This document shows positions 1-8,907 of a stretch of DNA of 64,000 nt, in pieces (position 1 is the stretch's first letter; each line of letters starts with the position of its first letter). This stretch comes from Deinococcus peraridilitoris DSM 19664 (GTDB taxonomy: Bacteria; Deinococcota; Deinococci; Deinococcales; Deinococcaceae): assembly GCF_000317835.1 (NCBI RefSeq), contig NC_019793.1, forward strand, positions 3,512,001 through 3,576,000, written 5' to 3'. A program made the position numbers and the translations under genes. The notes under the pieces were generated by a model. The model was not told the origin of the DNA. It ran no database searches and worked only from the letters and a program-made list of their open reading frames with translations.

Positions 1-1515
1 TCCGGAGTAACATTGGCTGCCAGCCCTCCGGCGGTGGTGTGGCAGAAGCCGCTGAAAGGCCTGAGTGCCCTGGCTCTGACGGCAGAGGGCGACCTGCTGT
101 TTGTCGGCAGTGATGCCAAAATACACCGCACCACCTCGGCAGGCGAGGAGCGCTGGACATACGCGCTGGGCGACATCGGGCGCGGGCAGCCGGTGGTTGC
201 CCCAGGTGGCCAGATCTATGTGGTCAGCTATGACGACTATGTCTACGCCCTCACGCCCGACGGCAAACTGGAGTGGCGATACAAGCTTGACGGGGATATC
301 TTTGCCACGCCGGCCTTGCGCACAGACGGCAGCCTGATTGTCGCGTCGACGGCAGGCCGGGTGGTGGCGCTGAGTTCGCAAGGTCAGGTACTGTGGACCT
401 TCCAGGCAGGAGCGGGTATCTTTTCGAGCCCTGCCGTGTCTCTTGACGGCACCATTTATTTCGGCGCGCAGGATTCCACCCTCACCGCCTTGTCGCCCGA
501 CGGGCAGGTGAAATGGAAATTCTCGGCAGGCTCGTTCGTCTTTTCGAGCCCGGCCCTCGACGCACAAGGAAACATTTACTTCGGATCGTCAGACCGGCAT
601 GTCTATTCGGTGGACCCGGCAGGTCAGCTGCGCTGGAAAGTACAGACCCGACTGTTCGTCAACGCCTCGCCGATCATCACACAGCAAGGCCTGGTGGTGG
701 TGGGAAGCTTCGACGGTACCCTGTACGCCCTGCAACAGGGCGGCACCGAAGCCTGGACCTACCGCGCCGGCGCGCCCATTGCTGCTCCCGCGGCGCAGCT
801 GAGCAATGGTGATCTGGTGGTGGGTGACGCGCAGGGTACCCTGCACGCAGTGTCTGAAACCGGAAGGCCGCTGTGGCAGCTTCCGACCTCGGCGCGCATC
901 GACGTATCGGCAGCGATCAGCGACTCGGGCATGCTCTACAGCGTTTCCAACGACGGACGCCTGCTGGCGATGGCTGTCGGGCAGGGCCCGGCCAGCGGCC
1001 CATGGTCGCAGTGGCGCTCGGTGCCGGCCGGCTGGGGACGCACGCTCACACCCAGCGAAATCACGGCGCGGGCCGAGCAGGTCGCCAACACGCCACGCGT
1101 GTCAGTCGCCGCGAGTGCCCCGGAGACTCAGGCGGCGCAGACCGAAGCGGCGCCGCCCGTACAGGGAACGCAGACGGCCGCCCCCCGGCCGCCGCTCGTG
1201 CCGTTTGTCCTCGACGCTCGCGGATTGATGACCAGTGCAGGCAGCGTGTATGTTCCATTGCGAGCGCTGGTGAATGCACTGGGTGGCCAGGTGCTCCTGC
1301 CCGGCAAAACTGAGGTGACCGTGCGCGTCGGTGCCCAGTCTCTGAGTCTTCCGGCCGCCGTGCGTGGCAACACCGCCTACGTTCAGGTGGGCGCCCTGCG
1401 TTCCTTGCCGGCACTGCGGGTCCAGTGGCAGGCCGCCAAGCGTGAGGTGCGCGTCATCACTCCGGACCGGGTGATCGTCATCCCCGTAGAGGCACAGGCA
1501 GTCAGCCGGATGTAA
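1..1515 (+). CDS. Secreted PQQ-like beta-propeller protein with C-terminal stalk-type domain (5' end outside window)
   Basis: The frame is open to the left edge, so the start, and probably a signal peptide, lie outside the window; the TTG at 13 is unlikely to be the true start. Roughly residues 10-330 are repeated beta-propeller blades of the BamB/PQQ type (recurring G-x-(I/V)-Y-x-G/V-S and W-x-(F/Y) strands). Such propellers usually act as extracytoplasmic binding scaffolds. After an Ala/Pro-rich linker, residues about 390-495 resemble the copper amine oxidase N-terminal-like stalk domain (motif VPLRALVNALGG), a surface-associated module. No catalytic residues are visible. A strong terminator follows the stop. 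Confidence 0.8.
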   Translation, partial: SGVTLAASPPAVVWQKPLKGLSALALTAEGDLLFVGSDAKIHRTTSAGEERWTYALGDIGRGQPVVAPGGQIYVVSYDDYVYALTPDGKLEWRYKLDGDIFATPALRTDGSLIVASTAGRVVALSSQGQVLWTFQAGAGIFSSPAVSLDGTIYFGAQDSTLTALSPDGQVKWKFSAGSFVFSSPALDAQGNIYFGSSDRHVYSVDPAGQLRWKVQTRLFVNASPIITQQGLVVVGSFDGTLYALQQGGTEAWTYRAGAPIAAPAAQLSNGDLVVGDAQGTLHAVSETGRPLWQLPTSARIDVSAAISDSGMLYSVSNDGRLLAMAVGQGPASGPWSQWRSVPAGWGRTLTPSEITARAEQVANTPRVSVAASAPETQAAQTEAAPPVQGTQTAAPRPPLVPFVLDARGLMTSAGSVYVPLRALVNALGGQVLLPGKTEVTVRVGAQSLSLPAAVRGNTAYVQVGALRSLPALRVQWQAAKREVRVITPDRVIVIPVEAQAVSRM

Positions 1516-1532
1516 CTGGAGTACGGCGGAAA

Positions 1533-1568
1533 GAAGAGCGGGCCTGCACTTGCCCGCTCTTCTTTCTT
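1533..1568 (+). terminator. Intrinsic terminator, probably bidirectional
   Basis: A perfect 10-bp stem (1534-1543 with 1552-1561) is followed by a T-rich run. It lies between convergent genes and can serve the propeller gene on + and the small membrane gene on -. Confidence 0.8.
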
Positions 1569-1629
1569 GCCGGTTGGGGCGCCCTTCTGCCCTCCGCCTG
1601 CCCTCCGCCTGCCCTCCGCATCGGCCCGC

Positions 1630-1875
1630 TCAGCGAGGTGTCTGTGTGACCAGCAGGACCAGCAGAACCACGTCGACCAGCCACGCCGCCGGACGCCGCG
1701 AGGCCGGGTCGTGGCGGGCGCGCAAGAGCTGCACGCCCAGTCGAGCGGCGAACAGTGCGGCGAGCATCCAGACGGGCGCCCGCCACAAGTCCACGAGCGC
1801 GGCGAAGAGCAGCAGGGCCAGCACCAGCAGGATGATCAGGTTGCCAAGCGGCAGCAGACCCGGATCTGGCTTCAT
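1630..1875 (-). CDS. Small two-helix hydrophobic membrane protein of unknown function
   Basis: 81 residues. The N-terminal third is a strongly hydrophobic helix (leucine-rich, about residues 10-30) and the C-terminus is a second one, separated by an Arg-rich stretch. I chose the ATG at 1875 because GGAGG lies 9 bases upstream; an in-frame ATG at 1893 is possible but overlaps that Shine-Dalgarno. It sits 60 bp downstream of glgB on the same strand and may be co-transcribed. No family recognised. Confidence 0.55.
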   Translation of the reverse strand: MKPDPGLLPLGNLIILLVLALLLFAALVDLWRAPVWMLAALFAARLGVQLLRARHDPASRRPAAWLVDVVLLVLLVTQTPR

Positions 1876-1936
1876 CGGTCGCGGCCTCCGCATGGCCCGC
1901 GCCGCCGTGCTCGCCGCGCGCCCGGCCTGCCCAAAA

Positions 1937-3811
1937 TCACTCTTTGACCAGCCACAGCACGCTGTTGGGCGCCAGATTCAGGCGCAGGTGCGCAGGCTGA
2001 CCGTGCCACTGCCCCTCGCGCGCCTCCAGATCAGTCTGCCGGGTACCGAATCCACCGTATTCGGCCGCGTCAGTATCGAGTACCACGCGGTAACGGCCGC
2101 TCTCTGGAACGCCGATCATGTAGCCTTCCCGGTAGACCGGGGTGAGCGAGGCGACTACCAGCAGCCAGTCGCTGCCTTGCGGATCGCGCCGCAGGAAGGT
2201 GAAGACGCTGGCTTCGGCGTCGTTGGCGCTCAACCACTCCTGACCGGCTTCGTGATGGTCGCCGGCGTGCAGCGCGCGCTGCGCACAGTAGAGCCGGTTG
2301 AGGTCCCGCACCAGGACTTGCACCCCGCGGTGTTCGATGTGCTCCGTCACATACCACGGCAGACCGACGTTGTACTCCCACTCGGTGCTCTGCGCAAATT
2401 CCTGACCCTGAAACAGCAGCTTCTTGCCGGGCGTGGCCCACTGCAACGCCAGAAAGGCCCGCAGACCGGCGCGCTGCTGGTACCAGTCGCCGGGCATCTT
2501 GCTGACCATCGACTTCTTCAGGTGCACCACCTCGTCGTGCGAGATGGCCAGCATGAAATGCTCTGTCGTGCGGTACACGTTGAAAAAGGTCATCTTGCCG
2601 TGGTCGTACCGGCGGTACAGCGGATTTTTTTCGAAGTACGCCAGGGTGTCGTTCATCCAGCCCATCGCCCACTTGTAGTCAAAGCCCAGTCCCTGCGGCG
2701 TGGGCGAGGTCACGCCGGGAAAGGCGGTCGATTCCTCGGCAATCATCACCGCCCCGGGATGCAGGCTGTGAACGGTATCGTTGAGACGCTTCATAAAGGC
2801 GATGGCCTCGAGGTTCTCGCGCCCGCCGTAGATGTTCGGCAGCCATTCGGTGCGTGAAAAGTCGAGGTAGATCATGCTGGCGACCGCGTCCACGCGCAGG
2901 CCGTCGATGTGGTAATCCTCGATCCAGTTGAGGGCAGAGCCGATCAGGAAGGTCACGACCTCGTTGCGTCCGTAATCGAAGACGTAGGTGTTCCAGTCCG
3001 GGTGAAAGCCGCGCCGGGGATCGGCATACTCGTACAGCGCCGAGCCGTCCCAGAGGGCGAGTCCACTTTCGTCCGTCGGGAAGTGGCCGGGTACCCAGTC
3101 CACGTAGACGCCAATGCCACGCTCGTGCAGGTGGTTGATCATCCACTTGAAGTCGTCCGGCGTGCCGTGACGCGAAGTGGGTGCATAATATCCCGTCACC
3201 TGGTAGCCCCAGGACCCGTCAAAGGGATGCTCGGAGACGCCCATCAGCTCGACGTGCGTGAAGCCCATCTCGCAGACGTAGTCGGCCAGCCGTGTGGCGA
3301 TCTCGCGGTAATTGAGGTACCAGCCGTCCTCGCGGCGCGACCATGAGGCCAGGTGGACCTCGTACACCGAGATGGGGCGGTCGTAGCCTGCGCCTTGCCG
3401 GGCCGAGAGCCACGCGTCATCGCTCCAGGCGAACGCTTCGGGTGCCCAGATGACCGAGGCGGTATTGGGACGCAGCTCCATGAATTTCCCAACCGGATCG
3501 CTTTTATGAACGGTATGGCCGGCGTGACTCGTGACTGCGAATTTGTACTGCTGTCCGTGTGCGGCGCCGGGCACGAACACGTGCCAGAACCCCAGTTCGT
3601 GCCGGTGCATGCCGTGCTCGAAGGGATTCCAGCCGTTGAAATCACCGATAACGCTCACCATCCGCGCGTTGGGCGCCCAGACCGCGAAACGCGTGCCGGG
3701 CACGCCGCCCTGCTCCACCACGTGGGCACCCAGCAGACGGTCCGGGCGGACGTTTTCACCTGAAGCAAGGCTCCAGAAATCCAGATAACTCAGCTCCGAG
3801 GGCAAAGACAT
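1937..3811 (-). CDS. glgB: 1,4-alpha-glucan branching enzyme
   Basis: Introduces alpha-1,6 branches into glycogen. About 624 residues: an N-terminal CBM48-like domain (AVWAPNA, DFNGWNP near residues 43-65), then a GH13 barrel. Visible GH13 residues are the nucleophile Asp in DGLRVDAV (about D308), the acid/base Glu in IAEEST (about 359-360) and the transition-state Asp in ISHDEV (about 426). The start at 3811 is preferred over the ATG six bases upstream because a TAATCT -10 box (3818-3823) ends exactly six bases before it, the leaderless layout used throughout this window. glgC (51 kb) and malQ (61 kb) complete the glycogen set. Confidence 0.95.
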   Translation of the reverse strand: MSLPSELSYLDFWSLASGENVRPDRLLGAHVVEQGGVPGTRFAVWAPNARMVSVIGDFNGWNPFEHGMHRHELGFWHVFVPGAAHGQQYKFAVTSHAGHTVHKSDPVGKFMELRPNTASVIWAPEAFAWSDDAWLSARQGAGYDRPISVYEVHLASWSRREDGWYLNYREIATRLADYVCEMGFTHVELMGVSEHPFDGSWGYQVTGYYAPTSRHGTPDDFKWMINHLHERGIGVYVDWVPGHFPTDESGLALWDGSALYEYADPRRGFHPDWNTYVFDYGRNEVVTFLIGSALNWIEDYHIDGLRVDAVASMIYLDFSRTEWLPNIYGGRENLEAIAFMKRLNDTVHSLHPGAVMIAEESTAFPGVTSPTPQGLGFDYKWAMGWMNDTLAYFEKNPLYRRYDHGKMTFFNVYRTTEHFMLAISHDEVVHLKKSMVSKMPGDWYQQRAGLRAFLALQWATPGKKLLFQGQEFAQSTEWEYNVGLPWYVTEHIEHRGVQVLVRDLNRLYCAQRALHAGDHHEAGQEWLSANDAEASVFTFLRRDPQGSDWLLVVASLTPVYREGYMIGVPESGRYRVVLDTDAAEYGGFGTRQTDLEAREGQWHGQPAHLRLNLAPNSVLWLVKE

Positions 3812-3817
3812 GGCCAT

Positions 3818-3823
3818 AGATTA
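3818..3823 (-). promoter_or_regulatory. Leaderless -10 box of glgB
   Basis: TAATCT on the minus strand ends six bases before the ATG at 3811, so transcription would start at or next to the start codon. Confidence 0.5.
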
Positions 3824-3845
3824 AACGTCCGCCTTCGGGCGACGG
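3821..3845 (-). terminator. Possible terminator after hisH
   Basis: A short GC-rich stem with a tetraloop (about 3826-3844) reads into TTTAAT on the minus strand. It overlaps the glgB promoter, so it would end hisBH transcription just where glgB transcription begins. The stem is imperfect. Confidence 0.35.
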
Positions 3846-3910
3846 TCATGCATGAAACCATTCAGAATTCGCGAACCGGCCACAGCGGCTGATCCCGGGC
3901 GGCGCGACGG

Positions 3911-4543
3911 TCAACGGGTGAGTGAGGCCGCCTCGACCACGTGGCGGCGAAAGCCGTGCAGAATCTCCAAGCCCACCGGGCCACTCTTCTCCGGGTGGAA
4001 CTGCGTGGCGTGGATATTGCCCTGTGAAATGGCGCTCCAGGACGTAACGCCGTGCTCGCTGATGGCCCCGGCTTCCACTTCGGCGTCCAGCGGGACATAG
4101 TACGAATTGGCGAAGTACACGTAGGCGGGGCACGCCAGATCCCGCAGAATCGGCGAGTCACCCACCCGGTCGATCGAATTCCAACCCATCTGCGGCACGC
4201 TCACGTCGCCTCCATACCGGCGCACGATGCCGCCGAACAAACCCAGCCCTGGGGTCCCGGGCGCTTCCTCGGAACCCTCGAAGAGCAGTTGCATGCCCAC
4301 GCAGATGCCCAGCAGTGGGACGCCGCGCCCGACGGCCTCGCGGAGCGGCTCCTCGAAACCTGAGGAGCGAAATGCCTCCATAACCTGCCGGAAGTGACCC
4401 TGACCGGGCACCACCAGGGCCGCCGCGTGGGACACCCGCGCAGGGTCGCTTGACAGCTCGACGTCCAGACCTGCACGGACCAGCGCCTTGTGGGCGCTGC
4501 GAAGGTTGCCCGATCCATAATCGATCAGCAGCGTCTTGCCCAT
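3911..4543 (-). CDS. hisH: Imidazole glycerol phosphate synthase, glutamine amidotransferase subunit
   Basis: Class I glutaminase subunit that supplies ammonia to HisF in histidine synthesis. About 210 residues, the normal length. The nucleophile Cys is in GICVGMQLL, and the His/Glu pair is in FHPEKS near the C-terminus; the N-terminus LIDYGSGNLRS is typical of HisH. Start and upstream stop overlap as TGATG with hisB (4543-4545), so the two are translationally coupled. A GTG one codon upstream (4546) is an alternative start. hisA and hisF are not in the window. Confidence 0.95.
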   Translation of the reverse strand: MGKTLLIDYGSGNLRSAHKALVRAGLDVELSSDPARVSHAAALVVPGQGHFRQVMEAFRSSGFEEPLREAVGRGVPLLGICVGMQLLFEGSEEAPGTPGLGLFGGIVRRYGGDVSVPQMGWNSIDRVGDSPILRDLACPAYVYFANSYYVPLDAEVEAGAISEHGVTSWSAISQGNIHATQFHPEKSGPVGLEILHGFRRHVVEAASLTR

Positions 4544-5142
4544 CACAGCACGCCCTTCGTGCTCGGGGTGCCCTGACCGGTGATCCGCACGGCGTCCCGC
4601 AGGGCGCGCGCGAAGGCCTTGAATACCGCTTCGATGACGTGGTGTGCTTCACGGCCCGCCAGCAGGCGCACGTGCACGGTCACGCCCGCATGGTTGCACA
4701 GCCCGCGCAGGAATTCGCGCAGGTGATAATGGCTGAAGCCGCCCGCACTGCCCCAGACATCGAGCGATTCAGGCTCGAAGGCCAGATGGGCGCGACCTGA
4801 CAGGTCGACGACCACGTGCGCCAACGTCTCGTCCATTGGCACGAAGGCGCTGCCGTACCGCTCGATGCCCGCGCGTTCACCCAACGCGCGTGACAGCGCC
4901 TGACCCAGCGTGATGCCCGTGTCTTCGGCCAGATGATGCACCTCGATGTGCAGATCACCCTGGGCGGCCACGCTCAGACCCAGCCGGCCGTGCCGGCGGA
5001 GTTGTTCAAGCATGTGGTCGAGAAAGCCGTGTCCGGTCGACAGCTCCCCCTCGACTGCCGCGTCGAGATCGAGCGTCACGTGAATGCGGGTTTCCAGGGT
5101 GTGGCGCTCGACGGACGCGGCGCGGGTCAGAACGTGGGTCAC
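4543..5142 (-). CDS. hisB: Imidazoleglycerol-phosphate dehydratase
   Basis: Dehydrates imidazole glycerol phosphate in histidine synthesis. 199 residues, a monofunctional HisB without the phosphatase domain of enterobacteria. The metal-binding motifs HHLAEDTGITLG and HHVIEAVFKAFARAL are both present. The start is GTG at 5142, preceded by TAAGAT exactly six bases upstream (leaderless). First gene of the hisB-hisH pair. Confidence 0.95.
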   Translation of the reverse strand: MTHVLTRAASVERHTLETRIHVTLDLDAAVEGELSTGHGFLDHMLEQLRRHGRLGLSVAAQGDLHIEVHHLAEDTGITLGQALSRALGERAGIERYGSAFVPMDETLAHVVVDLSGRAHLAFEPESLDVWGSAGGFSHYHLREFLRGLCNHAGVTVHVRLLAGREAHHVIEAVFKAFARALRDAVRITGQGTPSTKGVL

Positions 5143-5148
5143 CCCGAC

Positions 5149-5154
5149 ATCTTA
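5149..5154 (-). promoter_or_regulatory. Leaderless -10 box of hisB
   Basis: TAAGAT on the minus strand, six bases before the GTG start; there is no Shine-Dalgarno. Confidence 0.55.
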
Positions 5155-5317
5155 CCGATCGGCAGCGAGCCCTTCCTGCGACACCGTAGACAATCGACAA
5201 TCGGCCGTGCCGGACCGCCCCCGCGCCGTGGTGCGCCCGGTGGCGCCGAGAATCTGGCACGGGATACGGGCGATTGCAGCTCGCGTTCGGGGCAACGCCG
5301 GCCCGGCATGGTCTTGC

Positions 5318-5323
5318 TAGCTT
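5318..5323 (+). promoter_or_regulatory. Leaderless -10 box of the MBL hydrolase gene
   Basis: TAGCTT ends six bases before the ATG at 5330. This favours that ATG over the GTG at 5324. Confidence 0.5.
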
Positions 5324-5329
5324 GTGTCC

Positions 5330-6301
5330 ATGCTCACCCATGTCCACGGCACTCTGTACGCCCTGCAAGTGCCCATTCCTTACCCCATGCGCTTCGTGAC
5401 CGTGCTGATCGACACGGCGAGGCCGGTCACCCTGATCGACGCGGCGCTCGACACACCGGAAGCCCAGGCGGCCATCGAAAGCGCCCTGGGTGAACTCGGG
5501 CTGCATTGGGAGCGCATCGAGCGGGTCATCATCACCCATCATCATCCCGACCACTACGGGCTGGCCGGTTTGATCGAAGAGCGCAGCGGCGCGACCGTAC
5601 ACATGCTTGACCTCGACATCGCGCGCGGCGAACGCTACTGGCGCATGTGGGAACAGTGGCTCGCGGGGCACCGCAGGCACTTCGAGGATCACGGCATGCG
5701 CGGTGAACTGCTCACCGAGATGGAGAGCGAATCGCGCCGCTCGCGCGAGCGCGTTCACCCCGCGAGCCGCCTGCTTCCCCTGAGGCAGGGCGAGCGGATC
5801 GAGCTGACCGGCCTGCCCTGGGAAGTGTTGTGGCTGCCCGGTCATGCCGACGGGCATCTGGGCCTGTGGCAGGCCGACCAGCGTCTGCTGATCGCTGGTG
5901 ACGCGATTTTGCCGCGCATCTCACCCAATGTCGGTCTGTACGCATACACGAGGCCCGATCCCCTGGGCGACTATCTCAGTACCTTGCGTACCTTGCACGA
6001 TCTCGCGCCGCGCCGTTCCGTCGTCGGTCACTACGGGCCCTTTCTCGACGATACCCGTGAGCGTGCCGCCGAACTGCTCGCCCATCACGCCGAGCGCCTT
6101 GACTTGTGCCGAGCCGAGCTGTGCGCCCGACCACAGCACGCCTTTGAACTGTCCTTTGCCATGTTTCCGCGCGACTTGTCGGCCAGCGCCCGGCGCTTTG
6201 CGCTGGCCGAGACGCTCGCGCACGTGGAGTACCTGCGCCTGCACGGTGAACTTCTGCGTGAATGGCAAGGTCACGTCTGGGTCTACCGCGCCACGGCCTG
6301 A
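5330..6301 (+). CDS. Metallo-beta-lactamase-fold hydrolase
   Basis: 323 residues. The zinc signature HHHPDH is at about residues 70-75 (VIITHHHPDHYG), with further ligands likely in LPGHADGH and VVGHYGP. The C-terminal 70 residues form a helical winged-helix-like extension seen in LACTB2/hydroxyacylglutathione hydrolase-like relatives. The substrate cannot be told from sequence; thioester or phosphodiester hydrolysis are both common in this fold. It is divergent from hisB. Confidence 0.85.
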   Translation: MLTHVHGTLYALQVPIPYPMRFVTVLIDTARPVTLIDAALDTPEAQAAIESALGELGLHWERIERVIITHHHPDHYGLAGLIEERSGATVHMLDLDIARGERYWRMWEQWLAGHRRHFEDHGMRGELLTEMESESRRSRERVHPASRLLPLRQGERIELTGLPWEVLWLPGHADGHLGLWQADQRLLIAGDAILPRISPNVGLYAYTRPDPLGDYLSTLRTLHDLAPRRSVVGHYGPFLDDTRERAAELLAHHAERLDLCRAELCARPQHAFELSFAMFPRDLSASARRFALAETLAHVEYLRLHGELLREWQGHVWVYRATA

Positions 6302-6349
6302 CGGTGATCATACCGTGCGGCGTTCCTTTCGCTGGTTGTGGCCGAACGC

Positions 6350-6355
6350 TATACT
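6350..6355 (+). promoter_or_regulatory. Leaderless -10 box
   Basis: TATACT lies seven bases before the ATG at 6363, separated only by C residues; no Shine-Dalgarno. Confidence 0.5.
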
Positions 6356-6362
6356 CCCCCCC

Positions 6363-6803
6363 ATGACCGAACTGGAGCGCCTGATCGCGCAACTGGCCCA
6401 GCGTGGCCGCGACGTCGAGCGCGTGGAAGACGGTGCGGTGCTGGCAGGTCACAGCGCGCAACTGGCCTTGTTCGCCGAGGGTGATGAGGCGGGGGAGGGC
6501 GTGATGGTGCGCGCCCACCTCGACCTGGATCTCTACGTGGACGAGGAGGCTCTGGCAGACGTGATGCTGGGTGTCAATTTGCTTAACCAGAGCCTGGATT
6601 TCGGCAGCCTGACTCTTGATCCCCTCGAAAGCGACGAAGACGAGCGGTTGATGTTCTCGGTTCTGGGGCGCACGACCCTGCTGCTGAGCGACCTCGGTGA
6701 AAACGAGATTGCCCGTCTGGAGCGACACCTGCAGCGCTTCGAAACTGAAGTGAGCAACGCCGTGGAGCGCAGCCTGTCGGGCTCACCGCACATGGAAGCC
6801 TGA
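6363..6803 (+). CDS. Conserved hypothetical protein, possibly DUF2170/YjfI-like
   Basis: 146 residues, acidic and soluble. The frame is open far upstream, but that part overlaps the MBL gene and has no coding character; the ATG at 6363 has a -10 box directly before it. The layout (amphipathic N-terminal helix, a beta-rich middle with VRAHLDLDLYVDEEAL, an FGSLTLDPL segment, and a closing helix rich in Glu and Arg) recalls the DUF2170 family, which in E. coli sits next to a PspA paralogue. I am not sure of this assignment. Confidence 0.65.
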   Translation: MTELERLIAQLAQRGRDVERVEDGAVLAGHSAQLALFAEGDEAGEGVMVRAHLDLDLYVDEEALADVMLGVNLLNQSLDFGSLTLDPLESDEDERLMFSVLGRTTLLLSDLGENEIARLERHLQRFETEVSNAVERSLSGSPHMEA

Positions 6804-6825
6804 ACCGGACAACACGCCTTCGCGC

Positions 6826-6856
6826 AGAAGAGCCGCTCAGGAGCGGCTCTTCTCAT
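6826..6856 (+). terminator. Bidirectional intrinsic terminator
   Basis: A 13-bp perfect inverted repeat (6826-6838 with 6841-6853), followed by a T-rich end on +. It lies between convergent genes. Confidence 0.75.
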
Positions 6857-6873
6857 TCAGTCCCGGTCCCGGT

Positions 6874-7587
6874 TTAGTATGCCTGGGCCGGTTCGGGCGC
6901 GGACAGCGCGAAGCGGACAGCGGCGCGGGCATGCAAAGCGGTGGTGTCGAACACTGGTACGCGGAAATCCTCCTGCCCGATCAACAGGCAGATCTCGGTG
7001 CAGCCGAGAATCAGGCCTTGCGCCCCACGCTCGATCAGATCACGCGCGACGCCGAGGTACACGGCTTTGGATTCCGGCCGCACGACGCCCTGACACAGCT
7101 CCTCGAAGATCACCCGGTGGACCTCGCTGCGCGCCTGCACCTCGGGCACCAGCACCGACAGGCCCCGCTGTTCGAACCGCTCGCGGTAAAAGGAACGCTC
7201 CATCGTAAAGGCAGTGGCCAACAGCCCGACTCGCGTCAGTTCTGCGGCCTGCACCGCCTCAGCGGTCACGTCGGCGATGTGAATGACCGGCGCTCCAGCC
7301 TGCGTGGCAACGTCCTCCGCGACCAGATGCATGGTATTGGTGCAGATCAGGATGACCTCGGCGCCACCCCGGACGAGGTCACGCGCCGCTCCGCCCAGCA
7401 GATTGGCAGCGTCTTCCCAGCGGTCAGCCCGCTGCAGACGCGCGACCTGCTCGAAGTCGAAAGAGCGCAGCAGCAGGTCAGCCGAGTGCAGGCCGCCCAG
7501 CTGATCGCGGACTGCTTCGTTGATGAAGCGGTAATACAGCTGGGTCGATTCCCAGCTCATGCCGCCGAGTAAGCCGATGCGTCGCAT
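6874..7587 (-). CDS. Aspartate/glutamate racemase family protein
   Basis: 237 residues from the ATG at 7587 (RRIGLLGGMSWEST). Both catalytic cysteines of the two-cysteine amino-acid racemases are visible: Cys in LICTNTMH and Cys in LGCTEICLL. The GGMSWES start is typical of the aspartate racemase branch. A TTG five codons upstream is a weaker start. It is probably a cofactor-independent racemase; the substrate amino acid is not determined. Confidence 0.88.
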   Translation of the reverse strand: MRRIGLLGGMSWESTQLYYRFINEAVRDQLGGLHSADLLLRSFDFEQVARLQRADRWEDAANLLGGAARDLVRGGAEVILICTNTMHLVAEDVATQAGAPVIHIADVTAEAVQAAELTRVGLLATAFTMERSFYRERFEQRGLSVLVPEVQARSEVHRVIFEELCQGVVRPESKAVYLGVARDLIERGAQGLILGCTEICLLIGQEDFRVPVFDTTALHARAAVRFALSAPEPAQAY

Positions 7588-7827
7588 GCCGACATTGTGC
7601 AAACTTGCTGCCTCCAGCGCAAGAAAATGACCTCTTCGCTCAGTTGTCTGGCGGTTTCCCTGAGACGACGTTCACCTCGCAGGCCAGCGCACCATCCTGG
7701 TCGCCGGACAGTGTTACCGTCGGACAAAAGTCCCCCACTTCGGCAGTCGATTGGTTTTCCCGCTCTCATTGGTGATGACGTCACCGCGACCCTGTGACGT
7801 ATCCCGGCAGGCGAACAGGAGCACCCG

Positions 7828-8253
7828 ATGGAAATCCGCCCCCCTACTGTATCCGGCTCCACCCGGCCCTTTTCGTTTTACCCACGCGGCAAGATTTTTG
7901 GCGTGCTTGCCGATCTGGAAGCTGTACGCGTGCTGGCCGGGCAGTTGATGGCCCTGGGCTGCGGCGACGAGAAGATCGAAATACTGGAGGGCGAAGGAGG
8001 CGCGCACACCCTCGACTCGGACGGACGCCACCACGGCCTGATCGCCCGTTTCGTACGCTACCTGCAAGGCATGACCGAGGAGCGAGGGCAGCTTGAGCAC
8101 TACGTGCACGAACTGCTGATGGGCCGCTACGTCGTGTGCGTCACGCTGTCGCGGGGAACGTCATATCAGGAGGTCTGCAAGGCGTTCACAATGGCCGGGG
8201 CGTCCTCGGTACATTTTTATGGCCCGTTTGTCGTGGAGCATGTTCGCGCCTGA
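7828..8253 (+). CDS. Hypothetical soluble protein, possible stress-protein-like fold
   Basis: 141 residues with a clear AGGAG six bases before the ATG. The segment IFGVLADLEAVRVLAGQLMALGCGDEKIEILEG resembles the alpha/beta unit of small general-stress (YflT-like) proteins, in which a helix walks along ADLEAAxxAVxxLxxAG. The C-terminal half (YVVCVTLSRGTSYQEV) adds another beta-alpha unit. No catalytic residues are evident. The next gene is msrA, but the two appear to be separate transcription units. Confidence 0.65.
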   Translation: MEIRPPTVSGSTRPFSFYPRGKIFGVLADLEAVRVLAGQLMALGCGDEKIEILEGEGGAHTLDSDGRHHGLIARFVRYLQGMTEERGQLEHYVHELLMGRYVVCVTLSRGTSYQEVCKAFTMAGASSVHFYGPFVVEHVRA

Positions 8254-8326
8254 GCGGTCTGCCATGACCGGACGCGGCTTCTGACCAATCGTGCCCATCC
8301 CGACAGCGCGAACGCCAGCATTGCGG

Positions 8327-8332
8327 CAGACT
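8327..8332 (+). promoter_or_regulatory. Leaderless-type -10 box of msrA
   Basis: CAGACT (one mismatch to TANNNT) ends six bases before the msrA ATG at 8339. Confidence 0.35.
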
Positions 8333-8338
8333 GCCGCC

Positions 8339-8878
8339 ATGGCTCAAGAAATTGCGACACTGGCCGGTGGCTGCTTTTGGTGCACCGAAGCGGTCTTTCA
8401 GGAGGTGCTCGGCGTGAGCAGCGTCGAATCGGGCTACATTGGCGGTGCCGATCCCAACCCCACCTACGAGCAGGTCTGCGGCGGCCGCACCGGTCACGCC
8501 GAGGCTGTCCGGATCACCTACGATTCCCAGGTCATCTCGTACGAAGACATTTTGGGCATTTTCTTCGCGACTCACGATCCCACGACGCTGAACCGACAGG
8601 GAGGCGACGTGGGCACCCAGTACCGCTCGGCCATCTTCGCGCACGGTGACTCGCAGCGCGTGACCGCGGAACGCGTGATCGCCGAGCTGAATGACGCGCA
8701 CATCTGGGAGGCCCCGATCGTCACGACGATCGAAAGCGACGGCCCCTTTTACAAGGCTGAGCCGTATCACCAGGACTTCTTTCGGCGCAATCCCGGGCAA
8801 GGGTACTGCCTGGCCGTGGTGGCACCAAAAGTGGTCAAGTTTCGCCGTCAGTTCGCGCAGCGTCTGAAGAGCGCCTGA
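8339..8878 (+). CDS. msrA: Peptide methionine (S)-sulfoxide reductase
   Basis: Repairs oxidised methionine (S-epimer). 179 residues. The catalytic motif GGCFWCTEA is at residues 9-17, followed by the substrate-pocket segments GYIGG, YEQVCGGRTGHAE and PYHQDFF. The open frame extends 16 codons upstream, but ATG 8339 is preferred because the conserved region begins there and a -10-like box lies directly upstream. Consistent with an oxidative-stress-tolerant organism. Confidence 0.95.
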   Translation: MAQEIATLAGGCFWCTEAVFQEVLGVSSVESGYIGGADPNPTYEQVCGGRTGHAEAVRITYDSQVISYEDILGIFFATHDPTTLNRQGGDVGTQYRSAIFAHGDSQRVTAERVIAELNDAHIWEAPIVTTIESDGPFYKAEPYHQDFFRRNPGQGYCLAVVAPKVVKFRRQFAQRLKSA

Positions 8879-8907
8879 AACGGTCGGTGCCGCGCCTCGG
8901 GTCGGCG

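Noticed and set aside
1550..2857. 435-codon open frame on + opposite glgB
   Set aside because: Antisense to a certain gene; a high-GC shadow with no domain or ribosome site.
5898..6362. Open frame extending the gene at 6363 upstream by about 155 codons
   Set aside because: It overlaps the MBL hydrolase gene on the same strand, has Arg/Pro-rich out-of-frame composition, and a leaderless -10 box sits just before ATG 6363.
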